Part shown: piece after piece, positions 36,575 to 45,635 of the stretch
How positions within the stretch are numbered: the first letter of the stretch is position 1
How the letters are laid out: each line of letters begins with the position of its first letter
Origin: Candidatus Omnitrophota bacterium
GTDB taxonomy: Bacteria > Hinthialibacterota > Hinthialibacteria > Hinthialibacterales > Hinthialibacteraceae
Length of the DNA stretch: 64,000 nucleotides
Assembly (NCBI GenBank): GCA_013177805.1
Contig: JABLXU010000006.1
Location: forward strand, 62,001-126,000
Direction: 5' to 3'
Made by a program: the position numbers and the translations under genes
Notes under the pieces: generated by a model
Seen by the model: only the letters and a program-made list of their open reading frames with translations
Told to the model about the DNA's origin: nothing
Database searches by the model: none

Positions 36575-39433
36575 TTAAGGGCTGACCCCTGCCCGCACAT
36601 CCACTTCCTTCATGATGTTGCGGAACTTTTCATACCGTTCGATGCGCGCCTTGTGGCGGTCGAAGACCGCGAGGCGGTCGTTTTGATCGGCGAGAATATA
36701 CGGAGTGATGAACGTCAACAATTCGGTTTTCGAGGTGCTCTTGCCCCGCGATTTGAACAGGTTTCCGATGATGGGGATTTTCATCAATCCCGGCACGCCC
36801 CGGTTGCTTTCCGTAAAGCTGGTGTCGATCACGCCCGACAAGACCGCCGTTTCCTCGTGTTTCAAGGTCAGGCGGGTGGTCACCGTGCGGCGGGAGAAGG
36901 CGGGCGATTTCCCGGACGGGGTGATCAGCGCGAACTGGTCCAACACCTGTCCGGATTCCAGATCCACATCGATGGTGACCGTGGTGGCGTCGTTGATGTG
37001 CGGAGTCACGTTGAGTTTCAATCCCACTTCGCGGTAGTCGATTTCCTGCTGGGTGGTGACGTTGCCCTGGGAGATCGTCCCCAGGATGGGCACTTCATTG
37101 ATCACTTCGACGAACGCCCCCTGGTTGTCGCCGGTGAGGATGTTGGGCCGCGCCAGGACATTGGTGCGGCTGTCGGATTGCAACATATCGATGGCGGCAC
37201 TGAAGCTGGCCTGAGAAAGGATGGTAGCCCGGTCCAGCCCGATGGCGTTGGCGGGGGCGTCCAGGGTGGCTTCCACATACACGGGAATGGTGTCCGGCCA
37301 ATTGATCCCGTATTGATCGTCTTGCACGTCGATCAGTTCGACGATGAGCACCTCGATCAGCACCTGGGAGATTTCCCGGTCCAGTTCGTTGATCAGTTGT
37401 TCGATGGCGTCGAAATATTGCGAACTGGTGGTGACCATCAGCGAATTGGTGCGGGTTTCGGAGACGATGCGGACCTGGCCGATCATCTGGCTGATTTGTT
37501 CATCCCGCGCGCCTTGCTGATTCATGTACCAGAAAAAACCCTGGTTGCGGGAGCGGGCGGGATCTTCTTGGAACAAGGCGTTCAACTGTTCCGCGAGGTA
37601 GGCCGCGCTGGCGTTTTTGAGCGGGAATACCCGGGTGGTTCCGAATTCGGGCGCGAGGCGGTCCAGTTTTTCGATGAGTTTTTCGACCACTTCGAAAGCC
37701 CGGGGGCTGGCGGCGATGACGATCAGCGAGTTGGTGGTGGTGTCGGCGATGGTTTTGACTTTGCCGGTGAGGCCGGTGAGGCCCTGCGGTTGGCTGCCTC
37801 CCCAGCCGAAGAAGTAATTGTATCCCATCGATTGCTGATTGGCGGAAAAGACCTGTTCGATCAAATAGGCCACGTCGGCCGCCCGCACGTATTGAATCCG
37901 GTACACGCGGGGTTCTTCCTTGGATTCGGGCAGGGGGCGGTCCAGTTCTTTGATCAGTTCCTCGACCATGGGGATGTCGGCCGGCTTGGCGGTGACGATC
38001 AGGGCATTGAGGCGCTGATCTTCCACGATTTTGATTTGGTTTTGGTCGTCCATGCCGCGGCCGTAGCCCCACCAGGAGCGTTGGTTGCTGGTCTGCCCGG
38101 TGATCAGTTGCTGGAGCATCTGGCTGAGCACGATGGCGTCGGCGTTTTCCAGCATGAAAACGCGGGTGATGCGTTCGTAGCTGTCCTGGTTGTCCAGTTG
38201 GTTCAGCACATTCTCGATCGCGTTGACGTCTTCGGGATAGGCGTGGATCACGATGCTGTTGGTGCGGGAATCGGCAAACACAACCGGCTGATAGAAATTG
38301 GTGCGGCGGGATTGGGTGAATTGCTGCAGGCCCTGGGCGATTTCCCGGGCGTCGCCGCTTTTCAGCTGGAAGGTTTTGGTCACCATGTTTTGCATCGAAC
38401 TGACATCCATCTTCAGGATGAATTCCTCGATGGTTTTGATCGCGAAATCGGGCGCCGCGATGATGAGGGAATTGGTATAGCGGTCCGCCACCACCTCGCT
38501 GGTCATGGAGGCTTCCTGCCGCCGGTCGCGCGTTTCGCCGCCGGAGGTTTTGGCCGCCACGATGTTGGCGATCATGTCATTCAGGCTGCGCGCCAGTTCG
38601 GTGGCGTTCAGGTACCGCAGCCGGAACACCCGGATCACCACGCCTTCCACTGTGGTTTCTTTGTCCAGTTGGTTGATGATGGCCACCAGGCGGTCGATGT
38701 TCGCGCCGGTGTCCGTGATGACCAGCGTCTTGGAACGGTCGTCGGCGATGAGACTGGCGCTTTCTGAAATCAACGGCGACAGGGCTTGTCTCATCTGGGT
38801 GGGCCGCGCGTATTTCAATTCGACGATCCGGGTTTGCACGCGGGAGCCCAGTTTTTCCGCTTCCTGGCCGACTTGCACGTCCACGCCCTTCTGTTTGGCC
38901 AGGGAAACCGGCAGGACCACGATCATCTGATCGGTTTCCAGAAAGGTGAATCCCTTCAACATGAAAGCGGTGTCGATGATCCCCATCGCCTCTTCCTTGG
39001 TGACTTCGTTGGGATTCACGATCGTGAACTGGCCTTGCACGTCGTCGCTTTTCAACACAACTTTTTTAGTCATGTCACTGAGGAACTTCAACACCTGATC
39101 GATGGGGGCGTTGTTGAAGTTCAGACGGAACTTTTCCGGTGCACCGGGTTCGCCGGACACCGGCCGGGCAGTTTCGCCGTTGGGCACGAACAAGGTGCCG
39201 GTCTGGAGCAGGTTTTTAAGCGAATCGGCGAAGAGGCCGCCCAGCCCCGCATTGGTAGAGCCGGCCGTGGCTTCGGCGGGCGCCGAATCCGGCGGATTGT
39301 CTTGAGCGAGGCTCATGGGGACCGCCACGGTCAGTACCGCCAGGATACCGGCGGTCAGGAACCCGGCGGCTAGGAATCCGGCGCCGGGCACGATCCGCCG
39401 GAAGGTTCGCGTCTCGATGGAAAAGCCGTTCAT
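36575..39433 (-). CDS. gspD: Type II secretion secretin with six N-type domains
   Basis: 952 residues against about 650-700 for typical GspD. Signal segment to about residue 44, then N0 (101-180). Six successive secretin_N-type modules can be laid out by their recurring strand-helix-TNSLI pattern: about 200-266, 268-344, 352-416, 423-498, 509-592 and 600-690. The C-gate/secretin domain is 691-915, with VLIEVLIVELIDVQDDQYGI, SRTNVLARPNILTGDNQGAF and the closing VPGLMKIPIIGNLFKSR. The ring forms the outer-membrane exit channel; extra modules would lengthen the periplasmic vestibule. The start ATG is preceded by GGGAGAATCG. It lies 98 bp after the GspC-like gene in a leftward operon. Confidence 0.95.
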   Translation of the reverse strand: MNGFSIETRTFRRIVPGAGFLAAGFLTAGILAVLTVAVPMSLAQDNPPDSAPAEATAGSTNAGLGGLFADSLKNLLQTGTLFVPNGETARPVSGEPGAPEKFRLNFNNAPIDQVLKFLSDMTKKVVLKSDDVQGQFTIVNPNEVTKEEAMGIIDTAFMLKGFTFLETDQMIVVLPVSLAKQKGVDVQVGQEAEKLGSRVQTRIVELKYARPTQMRQALSPLISESASLIADDRSKTLVITDTGANIDRLVAIINQLDKETTVEGVVIRVFRLRYLNATELARSLNDMIANIVAAKTSGGETRDRRQEASMTSEVVADRYTNSLIIAAPDFAIKTIEEFILKMDVSSMQNMVTKTFQLKSGDAREIAQGLQQFTQSRRTNFYQPVVFADSRTNSIVIHAYPEDVNAIENVLNQLDNQDSYERITRVFMLENADAIVLSQMLQQLITGQTSNQRSWWGYGRGMDDQNQIKIVEDQRLNALIVTAKPADIPMVEELIKELDRPLPESKEEPRVYRIQYVRAADVAYLIEQVFSANQQSMGYNYFFGWGGSQPQGLTGLTGKVKTIADTTTNSLIVIAASPRAFEVVEKLIEKLDRLAPEFGTTRVFPLKNASAAYLAEQLNALFQEDPARSRNQGFFWYMNQQGARDEQISQMIGQVRIVSETRTNSLMVTTSSQYFDAIEQLINELDREISQVLIEVLIVELIDVQDDQYGINWPDTIPVYVEATLDAPANAIGLDRATILSQASFSAAIDMLQSDSRTNVLARPNILTGDNQGAFVEVINEVPILGTISQGNVTTQQEIDYREVGLKLNVTPHINDATTVTIDVDLESGQVLDQFALITPSGKSPAFSRRTVTTRLTLKHEETAVLSGVIDTSFTESNRGVPGLMKIPIIGNLFKSRGKSTSKTELLTFITPYILADQNDRLAVFDRHKARIERYEKFRNIMKEVDVRAGVSP

Positions 39434-39531
39434 TCGATTCTCCCATTCTTTTTTTTGGATCTTCGATGGCGGTTACACAATCGTCATTGGACTCGGATCC
39501 TTCTCCTCGGAGCGGGTCACGGAGCGCGGGT

Positions 39532-40275
39532 TTAATTCCCGCTCCGGCGGCCCATGAATTGTTGCCGCGCTCTTTCGCGTTCTTCCGGAGAAAGGTTCAT
39601 GAACATCCGCCGCCGTTCTTCAGGCGACATGTTGCTCAGTTGTTCCCGCGTGAGGCCGCGGGACTGCAAGACTTCTGGCAGTGGCAGATTGGGACCGGGG
39701 CGGTTGTCCCGGCCGGCACCCGGACGGGGACCGCCCATGCCCGGGCGGGACCGGCCGCCGCCGTCGGGGGAACCGCCACCCTCACCCTGAAACATGCTCA
39801 AGGTTCTCGTGTTTCCGTCGTCTTCTTTCAGCACGACGGAGGAGACACCGATCTCCTCGAGGGTGGCTTTTCCTCCCACTTTATCGCCCACGCCCACTTC
39901 CTGGCCGTTGATCACCGCTTTGTTCAGATAGATGGCGGTGAGTTGATAATTGACGTTTTCCTGTTTGAAGATGTTTTTGGCCGGTGAAGGCGGGGTGCCG
40001 CCTCCTTCCGGATTTCCGGAATCGTCCGGGTGTCCCGGACGTCCCGGACGATCCGGCCGGCCAGTCCGTTCCGCGCCGGGAGATTCCGGATTTCCGGATT
40101 CCGGCTGGACCGAAGCCGTTTCGGTGATCAACCGGTCTACCTTGTGCAACTCGGCCACCGAAACGCCCCACGAGATCAACTGGGAAAGGATCAAGAGCAT
40201 TAGGGTGGCCAACACCAGGGGTTGCCAATACGCCCGCGCCAGTTGTCCGATCTTGTTGGAAAGCATCGTTTTCAT
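39532..40275 (-). CDS. gspC: GspC-like inner-membrane protein with low-complexity regions
   Basis: 247 residues. A single membrane span (LVLATLMLLILSQLISWGV) follows a short cytoplasmic tail. The domain YQLTAIYLNKAVINGQEVGV then VGGKATLEEIGVSSVVLKED has the form of the homology region by which GspC contacts the secretin. It is flanked by unusual low complexity: a Gly/Pro/Arg-rich linker (RTGRPDRPGRPGHPDDSGN) and a second one (GGGSPDGGGRSRPGMGGPRP), then a charged helical tail (LSNMSPEERRRMFMNLSPEE). No PDZ domain. The start overlaps the gspM stop in an ATGA. Identification rests on the homology region and operon position. Confidence 0.7.
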   Translation of the reverse strand: MKTMLSNKIGQLARAYWQPLVLATLMLLILSQLISWGVSVAELHKVDRLITETASVQPESGNPESPGAERTGRPDRPGRPGHPDDSGNPEGGGTPPSPAKNIFKQENVNYQLTAIYLNKAVINGQEVGVGDKVGGKATLEEIGVSSVVLKEDDGNTRTLSMFQGEGGGSPDGGGRSRPGMGGPRPGAGRDNRPGPNLPLPEVLQSRGLTREQLSNMSPEERRRMFMNLSPEERERARQQFMGRRSGN

Positions 40276-40853
40276 CCTTCACTCCTGACAATCGCCGGAA
40301 CCGGGCCGGCCGGTTCGGGCTGGGAATCAATCAAATAAGTTGTTAATGTCAAAGAAACGTCCAGTTCGGGACGGTTGGGATCCTTGAGTCCGGCTTTCAG
40401 CGTGGTGGGCTGGCAGTAATATTTCGATCCCCGCAATTCCCGCAAGAACGCGATGAGGCGGTCGAACGGGCATTCGATCGTCAATTTCAGTTCCAGCGTG
40501 GGGATCGGCTTGGCCCGCTTGTTGATGCTGGGCGACCAGTTTTTGATTTGAATTCCGCCGCGCCCCGCCACTTGCTCGATCTCGGCCATGAATTTCGAGA
40601 CTTCGATCTCTTTGATGAAGGCCCCGGCCGGATTGCCCAATTTGGCGCCCAATTGCCGGTTGCGGTTTTTTTGCGTTTCCACGTTCCGGATCTTGGCGAA
40701 AAGATCCTCGAACCGCTCCGTAGTGACGGCGGAGAACTCGCTGGAGGCTTCTCCCGGCTGGGACAGCAGCGACCAGGCGATGTACAAGACGCCCGGGACA
40801 GCCACGAGCACCGTGACAAGCAACAACCGTCTTTCCCGTTCCGATATGGCCAT
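40272..40853 (-). CDS. gspM: GspM/PilO-like secretion platform protein
   Basis: 193 residues. A short cytoplasmic N-terminus (MAISERERRLLLVT) leads into one membrane span, a coiled-coil-like region (FEDLFAKIRNVETQKNRNRQ), and a ferredoxin-like domain (VSKFMAEIEQVAGRGGIQIK, LELKLTIECPFDRLIAFLRE). This layout is shared by GspM and PilO, which dimerise with GspL/PilN under the secretin. It starts 12 bp after gspL and overlaps the next gene by ATGA. Sequence similarity within this family is always weak, so the call depends on the domain order and the operon. Confidence 0.75.
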   Translation of the reverse strand: MAISERERRLLLVTVLVAVPGVLYIAWSLLSQPGEASSEFSAVTTERFEDLFAKIRNVETQKNRNRQLGAKLGNPAGAFIKEIEVSKFMAEIEQVAGRGGIQIKNWSPSINKRAKPIPTLELKLTIECPFDRLIAFLRELRGSKYYCQPTTLKAGLKDPNRPELDVSLTLTTYLIDSQPEPAGPVPAIVRSEG

Positions 40854-40865
40854 GTCGTGTCCCTT

Positions 40866-42353
40866 TTATCCTGCCGTGCGCAGTTTGCCTTTCAAGTAAA
40901 ACACCAGTTTGTCATTTTCGAAGGCGGCGCGTTCCACCACCACATCCTTGAAATAGGGGCTCTCGTTGAGTTTTTGCTGGATTTCCACCGTGTTTTGGTT
41001 GTTTCCCCCGATCAGCACCAAGTCCATGCCGGTCTTCGCATCGAAATGGACCGATTTCACCAGGATGTCCTTGGGGAGGATTTCCGCCAGGTAGAGGAAC
41101 AGTTCGGGGTAATTCACGTGGATCCGTGTCAACTGCCGGAGCCCCTGTTCTTCCCGTTGCAGTTGCGCCGCCCGCTTGATTAAATCCTCGCCCCGGTTGA
41201 GCCGTTCGGCCACCGCCTGGCGGTACCACATGCCCTTGCCGGCCCACAGCAGCAGAAAAATCGCCAAGAGGCCGCCCGCCGTGGTCATGAACTTGCGTGA
41301 GGGCAGGGCGGCCTCCGGGAGAAAGCTGCCCCAGGTCACACCGGCCGGTTCCTCGGGCAGGAGGTTCGGCCCCGGGATGCCCGCTGTCAGCCGGCTGTAG
41401 GCCATGCACAACAGGGCGAGATGGGAATCGAACAGCACCGCCTCCCCGGCTTCGAAGCGTGAGGCGACATCCGGCAGCCGCAGCCGGGCCAGGCGCAAAC
41501 CGTTACGCTCCGCGGTTTCCTGAATCGGGTCCAGGGGCCAGTCGTCAAAGCCGCACAGCACCATACTCTTAATGGTTCCGGGGGGAAAGCGGTCGGCCAC
41601 GTAGGACAAGGTCCGTTCGATTTCCTGGGCGAGGACCTGCCCCCGGGATTCCAGGCCGGGGGTGTCATCGAAACGCGCGGGGCGGTGCAGCGGCACGGAG
41701 CGGGTCACATAAATCGACCGCCGGGTGGCCACCGTGATCGCCGCCCGCTCCCCGTCCTGGCAGACCAGCACAGCCGGTTCGGCCAGGGCGTAGGGATCCG
41801 TGCTCAGGAGGTATTCGTAAAAGGCCCAGAAGTCGGAGGTGATCTGGTTGGGGGTCAGGACATCCGGCGGCCAGGCGCTCAGTAACTGCTCCAAAAAAGT
41901 TTTGCGCGCGGCAATCCACACTAGGTGTTTTTCCGGGTCGGTTCCATGGGCGGAAGAGATAAAGTAATCCCACGCGATGCCCTCGATCGGAATCTGCAGG
42001 GCTTCGGACACCTCGAAAGAGACCAAATCGCGGAGGGTGTCATCCTCGCACGCCGGCGTGTCCATGAACCGGGCCGTCAGGCGGTGGCTGGGCGCGACGA
42101 AGACCACTTCATACCGGGTGAACCAGCCCAGTTTGAGCTGGGAGGCGGCGCTTTCCACCGCGCCGCCCAGGTTTTGCAAGAGGTCCGAGGCCTGCACCGG
42201 GGAGGAAGCATCCGCTTCCTCGTTCCGCAAAGGCTGCGCGCCTGCCCCCACCACCAAGAGGCGGTCTTCTTCGCGCTTGGTTTCCAGCCACACCAAGTGA
42301 CCGGCCACCGGTTGCAAAAACACCACGTGATTCGTTTGCGAAAGGATACTCAT
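40866..42353 (-). CDS. gspL: GspL-like platform protein, actin-like domain plus PilN-type tail
   Basis: 495 residues. The N-terminal two-thirds has the actin-fold features of GspL/PilM (VFLQPVAGHLVWLETKREED, FEVSEALQIPIEGIAWDYFI, EIERTLSYVADRFPPGTIKS). A membrane span follows (MTTAGGLLAIFLLLWAGKGM), then a coiled coil and a PilN-type ferredoxin domain (DILVKSVHFDAKTGMDLVLI). It thus combines what type IV pili split into PilM and PilN, as in canonical GspL. It couples the GspE ATPase to the periplasmic complex. The start overlaps the gspK stop in an ATGA. Confidence 0.82.
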   Translation of the reverse strand: MSILSQTNHVVFLQPVAGHLVWLETKREEDRLLVVGAGAQPLRNEEADASSPVQASDLLQNLGGAVESAASQLKLGWFTRYEVVFVAPSHRLTARFMDTPACEDDTLRDLVSFEVSEALQIPIEGIAWDYFISSAHGTDPEKHLVWIAARKTFLEQLLSAWPPDVLTPNQITSDFWAFYEYLLSTDPYALAEPAVLVCQDGERAAITVATRRSIYVTRSVPLHRPARFDDTPGLESRGQVLAQEIERTLSYVADRFPPGTIKSMVLCGFDDWPLDPIQETAERNGLRLARLRLPDVASRFEAGEAVLFDSHLALLCMAYSRLTAGIPGPNLLPEEPAGVTWGSFLPEAALPSRKFMTTAGGLLAIFLLLWAGKGMWYRQAVAERLNRGEDLIKRAAQLQREEQGLRQLTRIHVNYPELFLYLAEILPKDILVKSVHFDAKTGMDLVLIGGNNQNTVEIQQKLNESPYFKDVVVERAAFENDKLVFYLKGKLRTAG

Positions 42354-43930
42354 CGGATCACTTTCCAGGTCCGGATCGCAGGAGGCGAAATCCCCCGGTC
42401 CAGCACCGCGAAAATCTCCTTGTACGCGCGTGTGCGCAGGATGTACCCGGAGGACCGGGCGGAAAACACGCTCGATTTGGTGCAGATCGAATTGGCGATT
42501 TGCTGAAAGATCGTGTCCGTGACGCCGTTCACATCCAGCAATCCGCCGATATCCGCGAACGGCCCGTTGCTGGATTGGCGGTAATCCAGAATATCGTCGA
42601 TCAGGTTTTCGTCCTCGCCGATCAGGCAGCGCAACACTTCCCGCGGGGCCGTGTTGATATTGACCCGTCCTGGCAATTGCTCTTCATCGGTGACCGTGAG
42701 GCGGTCGATGATTTGTTTCAACTTATCCCGGGATATCGCGATGGAATTGGATGATCCTTGGGTGGCTTGACCGGCTTGGCCACTGCCGCCCCCGCCGCCC
42801 CCGCCGCCCCCGCCACCGGCTTGATTCCTCCGACCGCCGCCGCCCTGCCCGCCCCCTGGCCGGCCGCCGCCCCCTCCGGCGGGTTGGTTCCGGATTTGAG
42901 CAAGCGCAGTTTCTTCGATCCAGGAGGAATCGCTCATGGTTTGCCCGCGTGTGGATTGCCGACCGCCGCGCCCGCCCCCCTGGCCGCTAGATCCGCCGCC
43001 GCTTTGACCCCCTGACCCCCCGCCGCTGGAACCGGCCACCGATTTGTTCAACAACTCGCCCACCGAGGTGAAAGCCTGTTGACCGCGGACGGAAATAATC
43101 GCGTCGATTTCCTGCTCCGTGAGCACCTCGCCGAATTCCGCCGTAAGGGTTTCCTTGTCGGCCGAGTTGAGGTTGATCCGCTTTTTACCTTCCGCGGTGA
43201 CATTTTTTTCATACGAAAACACGGTCAGATAGGGATACCATCCCCGGTCCAAAATTCCGTCGCTGTTGTCCAGGGGGTACGTCTTATCCCCGTCGTTTTC
43301 GTTGAGGTCCAGGATGCCGTTGGTGTTAACGTCTTCCCCGTACAAGATCTCCAACGTCATGTCCTTTACCAGCAGCAATTCCTCGAGGGAGTCGAAAAAG
43401 CCGTTTTTGGGCGCGTACGGTTCCGGCAGGGATTGGTAATAATCGAATTCCGCGCCGAATTCTCTGGGATTGTCGTCATCATCCCGCCAGTCGAGGATCG
43501 GATCGATGATCCCGGGCGTGGCGTTGGGGAGCCGGAGGAGTTGCTCGCGGGTGGCCGTGTTGATGTTCAACTTGCCCGATTCGTCCACCGCGCCATAGGC
43601 CACGCTGCCTTCTTCCTGGGTATCGGGACGGACTACGCGGTAGACGCCGTCACCGAGGAATACGTCCGAAAACGCTTCCGGATTGGAAGCCCACTTGTCC
43701 GTTTCCGAATCGGCTCCGGTTTCTTCCGCGTCCTTGACCAGTTCGGCCATAACCCGGTAGATCCCCGCTTCCGCCAGCAGTTTGGCCTGGTTGCCGTCGT
43801 TGATGTTGCGGCTGATTTTCAAGGCCATATTGGCTTGGCGGGTGAATACCATGGTGATCGCGCCGATGATCGCCACGACCCACAAGACCACAATCAAGGC
43901 CGCCGCCCGGCGGGAAGCATAATCAACCAC
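42350..43930 (-). CDS. gspK: Minor pseudopilin GspK with glycine-rich insertion
   Basis: 526 residues from GTG 43930, which has GGGAGGGAGC upstream and overlaps gspJ by 8 bp; the frame upstream of this runs antisense-like through gspJ and is not coding. The prepilin-like start VVDYASRRAAALIVVLWVVA and helix lead to GspK domains with two helix-hairpin-helix-like parts (SGKLNINTATREQLLRLPNA and VNINTAPREVLRCLIGEDEN). Between them (about 43,010-42,740) sits a long Gly/Ser/Gln tract not found in standard GspK. GspK caps the pseudopilus tip with GspI and GspJ. Confidence 0.85.
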   Translation of the reverse strand: MVDYASRRAAALIVVLWVVAIIGAITMVFTRQANMALKISRNINDGNQAKLLAEAGIYRVMAELVKDAEETGADSETDKWASNPEAFSDVFLGDGVYRVVRPDTQEEGSVAYGAVDESGKLNINTATREQLLRLPNATPGIIDPILDWRDDDDNPREFGAEFDYYQSLPEPYAPKNGFFDSLEELLLVKDMTLEILYGEDVNTNGILDLNENDGDKTYPLDNSDGILDRGWYPYLTVFSYEKNVTAEGKKRINLNSADKETLTAEFGEVLTEQEIDAIISVRGQQAFTSVGELLNKSVAGSSGGGSGGQSGGGSSGQGGGRGGRQSTRGQTMSDSSWIEETALAQIRNQPAGGGGGRPGGGQGGGGRRNQAGGGGGGGGGGGSGQAGQATQGSSNSIAISRDKLKQIIDRLTVTDEEQLPGRVNINTAPREVLRCLIGEDENLIDDILDYRQSSNGPFADIGGLLDVNGVTDTIFQQIANSICTKSSVFSARSSGYILRTRAYKEIFAVLDRGISPPAIRTWKVIR

Positions 43931-44645
43931 GGCCGCTCCCTCCTCCCGTCCGGCTGGTACCGCCGGATCCGCCCGCGCCGGTTCCGGAAGTCCCCGCGGG
44001 TTCCCGGTACGAGGGGATCCACACGGTGGTCGAGGCCAGTTGCAGATTTTCCAGGCTGGGCGCGTCGCCCACAAACCGGGGCGTATAAAGGCCCACGGTG
44101 ATGTAGACGGCGGCGGGTACCGATTCGGAGGAATCCCAGTCGGGCCACCAGGCCGCTCCATCGAAATATTGGAAATCCAAATACAGCACCTGGGGGCCCA
44201 GCAGCGCGATTTCGCCCCCGGAGAAGGGGTCCATGTCCGGAGTGAAATCATACCGTCGCACCAGCCACCGCTCGGGGGTGGTGTCATCCTGATCGATGTA
44301 ATACTGGATTTCGGCGAGGTCGCTGGAGCCGCCGCCGGTTTCCACGGGATTGTGAATGGCGCTGATGAAGGTCAGGATGTCCGTCTCGAAATCCCCGGTT
44401 TGAAAATCCATGCCGACGAACCGGGTGGTGTCCTGGTGGGGTGATAAAAAGGTCATTTCCAAATCGGCGCGCATCCGTTCCAGAATCAGGCGGGCGGTTT
44501 CAGGGGCGTTGGCTTTTCCCGAAAATTCCCGGTACCCGCGTAACACCACCGACAACGACATGAGCGCGCCGCCCAGCACCAGACCTGTCAGGGTGGTGGC
44601 CATCAACAATTCGACCAGGGTGAAGGCAGCCCGTCTATGCCTCAT
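43923..44645 (-). CDS. gspJ: Minor pseudopilin GspJ
   Basis: 240 residues. The class III prepilin signal RRAAFTLVELLMATTLTGLV has the cleavage site before phenylalanine and glutamate at mature position 5. The domain continues with YREFSGKANAPETARLILER and DLEMTFLSPHQDTTRFVGMD, consistent with GspJ. The C-terminus ends in a Gly/Ser/Thr/Arg-rich tail (SGTGAGGSGGTSRTGGGS), low complexity like its neighbours GspK and GspC. Start ATG overlaps the gspI stop (ATGA). The tip complex with GspI/GspK initiates pseudopilus assembly. Confidence 0.85.
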   Translation of the reverse strand: MRHRRAAFTLVELLMATTLTGLVLGGALMSLSVVLRGYREFSGKANAPETARLILERMRADLEMTFLSPHQDTTRFVGMDFQTGDFETDILTFISAIHNPVETGGGSSDLAEIQYYIDQDDTTPERWLVRRYDFTPDMDPFSGGEIALLGPQVLYLDFQYFDGAAWWPDWDSSESVPAAVYITVGLYTPRFVGDAPSLENLQLASTTVWIPSYREPAGTSGTGAGGSGGTSRTGGGSGRG

Positions 44646-45073
44646 GTTCTTTCCGTTTCCGATTCCGTGCTGGAAGCGCCCGGGATCTCGTAATAATGAT
44701 AGGTCCTATGCCGCAACGCCTGTTGCCGGTTGCCCCGGGTCCACAAGATCACCAGTTCGACCTCGTAGAGGTTGGGGAGATCGGTGTAGAGGTAATTCAC
44801 CTGCCATGCGAACCGCGGGTGCAGCGTAAAAGTCCCCTCATTGATATCCAAGGGCGACAGCAAATTGGCGCGCAGCTGGGTGTGCAGTTCCCCCATCAGC
44901 GACGCGGCGATCGAGTACTCTTCCGACAATTTGCCTACCAGCAAGGCCGAAGAGAATGTGGTCATCAGGCTGGTGACGCTGATGCCCAGGATGGTCATGG
45001 CCAGCAGCGCTTCCACCAGCGAAAACGACCGGGTCCGCCGGGTTTTATAAATCGTAAAATGATTCCACCGCAT
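44642..45073 (-). CDS. gspI: Minor pseudopilin GspI
   Basis: 143 residues. The prepilin leader is RRTRSFSLVEALLAMTILGI, with serine in place of the usual threonine after the cleavage phenylalanine and glutamate retained at position 5. Length and position between gspH and gspJ fit GspI. The soluble part contains AASLMGELHTQLRANLLSPL and FAWQVNYLYTDLPNLYEVEL. The start lies 29 bp inside gspH; an alternative internal start would delete the leader, so the overlap is accepted. Confidence 0.82.
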   Translation of the reverse strand: MRWNHFTIYKTRRTRSFSLVEALLAMTILGISVTSLMTTFSSALLVGKLSEEYSIAASLMGELHTQLRANLLSPLDINEGTFTLHPRFAWQVNYLYTDLPNLYEVELVILWTRGNRQQALRHRTYHYYEIPGASSTESETERT

Positions 45074-45608
45074 GGTCCCAAACCAAAACCTGGCCGGTCA
45101 GGCCGATGATCCCGATGGTGTATACCCGCTCGCGGTCATCCACGAGATAAATGAACGTATCGGAGGTCGACCCGTTCGGTTGAAAAGTCAGTTCGTTCTC
45201 TTCCAGGGTTCCAAACAACGTGCGCTTTTCGATCAAGGCGGCCTTTACCTTCGCGCGGTATTCGCGGGGGTAGGCCACCGGTAACGCTTCTTCCTGAAAC
45301 ACGCCGGGGAAATTGACCGGGTCCGCCTCGGAGGAGAGCCGGATGTTTCCGGTCTCCGGGTCGAACGTGATCTTGGTGACCGCGCTGCGTTCCACCGCCA
45401 CGCCGCGGGCGTAACGGAGAATCTGCGCCACCGCCTGGGAGGCGTGTTTGAGGGTCATGCCCTGCATGAGCGGCGAAAAATTGGGAACCAGCATCCCTAG
45501 CATGATGCCCATGAGGGTGATCACCAGCATCAGTTCGACCAGGGTGAAGCCGCCCGGCGCTTTTTCTTGGGACGCCGTAAGAAAGGGATTTATTCTCCGC
45601 TCGTTCAT
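45045..45608 (-). CDS. gspH: Minor pseudopilin GspH
   Basis: 187 residues. The leader APGGFTLVELMLVITLMGIM is a canonical prepilin-peptidase site, and the GspH pattern continues with LKHASQAVAQILRYARGVAV and TKITFDPETGNIRLSSE. The rest is beta-rich. It follows gspF by 27 bp. No major pseudopilin gspG lies between gspF and this gene, which is where it is usually found. No prepilin peptidase is visible in the window, so processing must be provided elsewhere. Confidence 0.85.
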   Translation of the reverse strand: MNERRINPFLTASQEKAPGGFTLVELMLVITLMGIMLGMLVPNFSPLMQGMTLKHASQAVAQILRYARGVAVERSAVTKITFDPETGNIRLSSEADPVNFPGVFQEEALPVAYPREYRAKVKAALIEKRTLFGTLEENELTFQPNGSTSDTFIYLVDDRERVYTIGIIGLTGQVLVWDHAVESFYDL

Positions 45609-45635
45609 GGATGATCGATTTTTGGGCGTTCCGCC

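Noticed and set aside
36464-38767. 767-residue open frame on the plus strand
   Set aside because: It is antisense to gspD, rich in H/D/V/G as expected for a shadow frame, with no domain; gspD on the minus strand is unambiguous.
42350-44287. 645-residue reading of gspK starting at 44287
   Set aside because: The first 119 residues are an out-of-frame reading of gspJ; the GTG at 43930 with a ribosome binding site gives the prepilin start.
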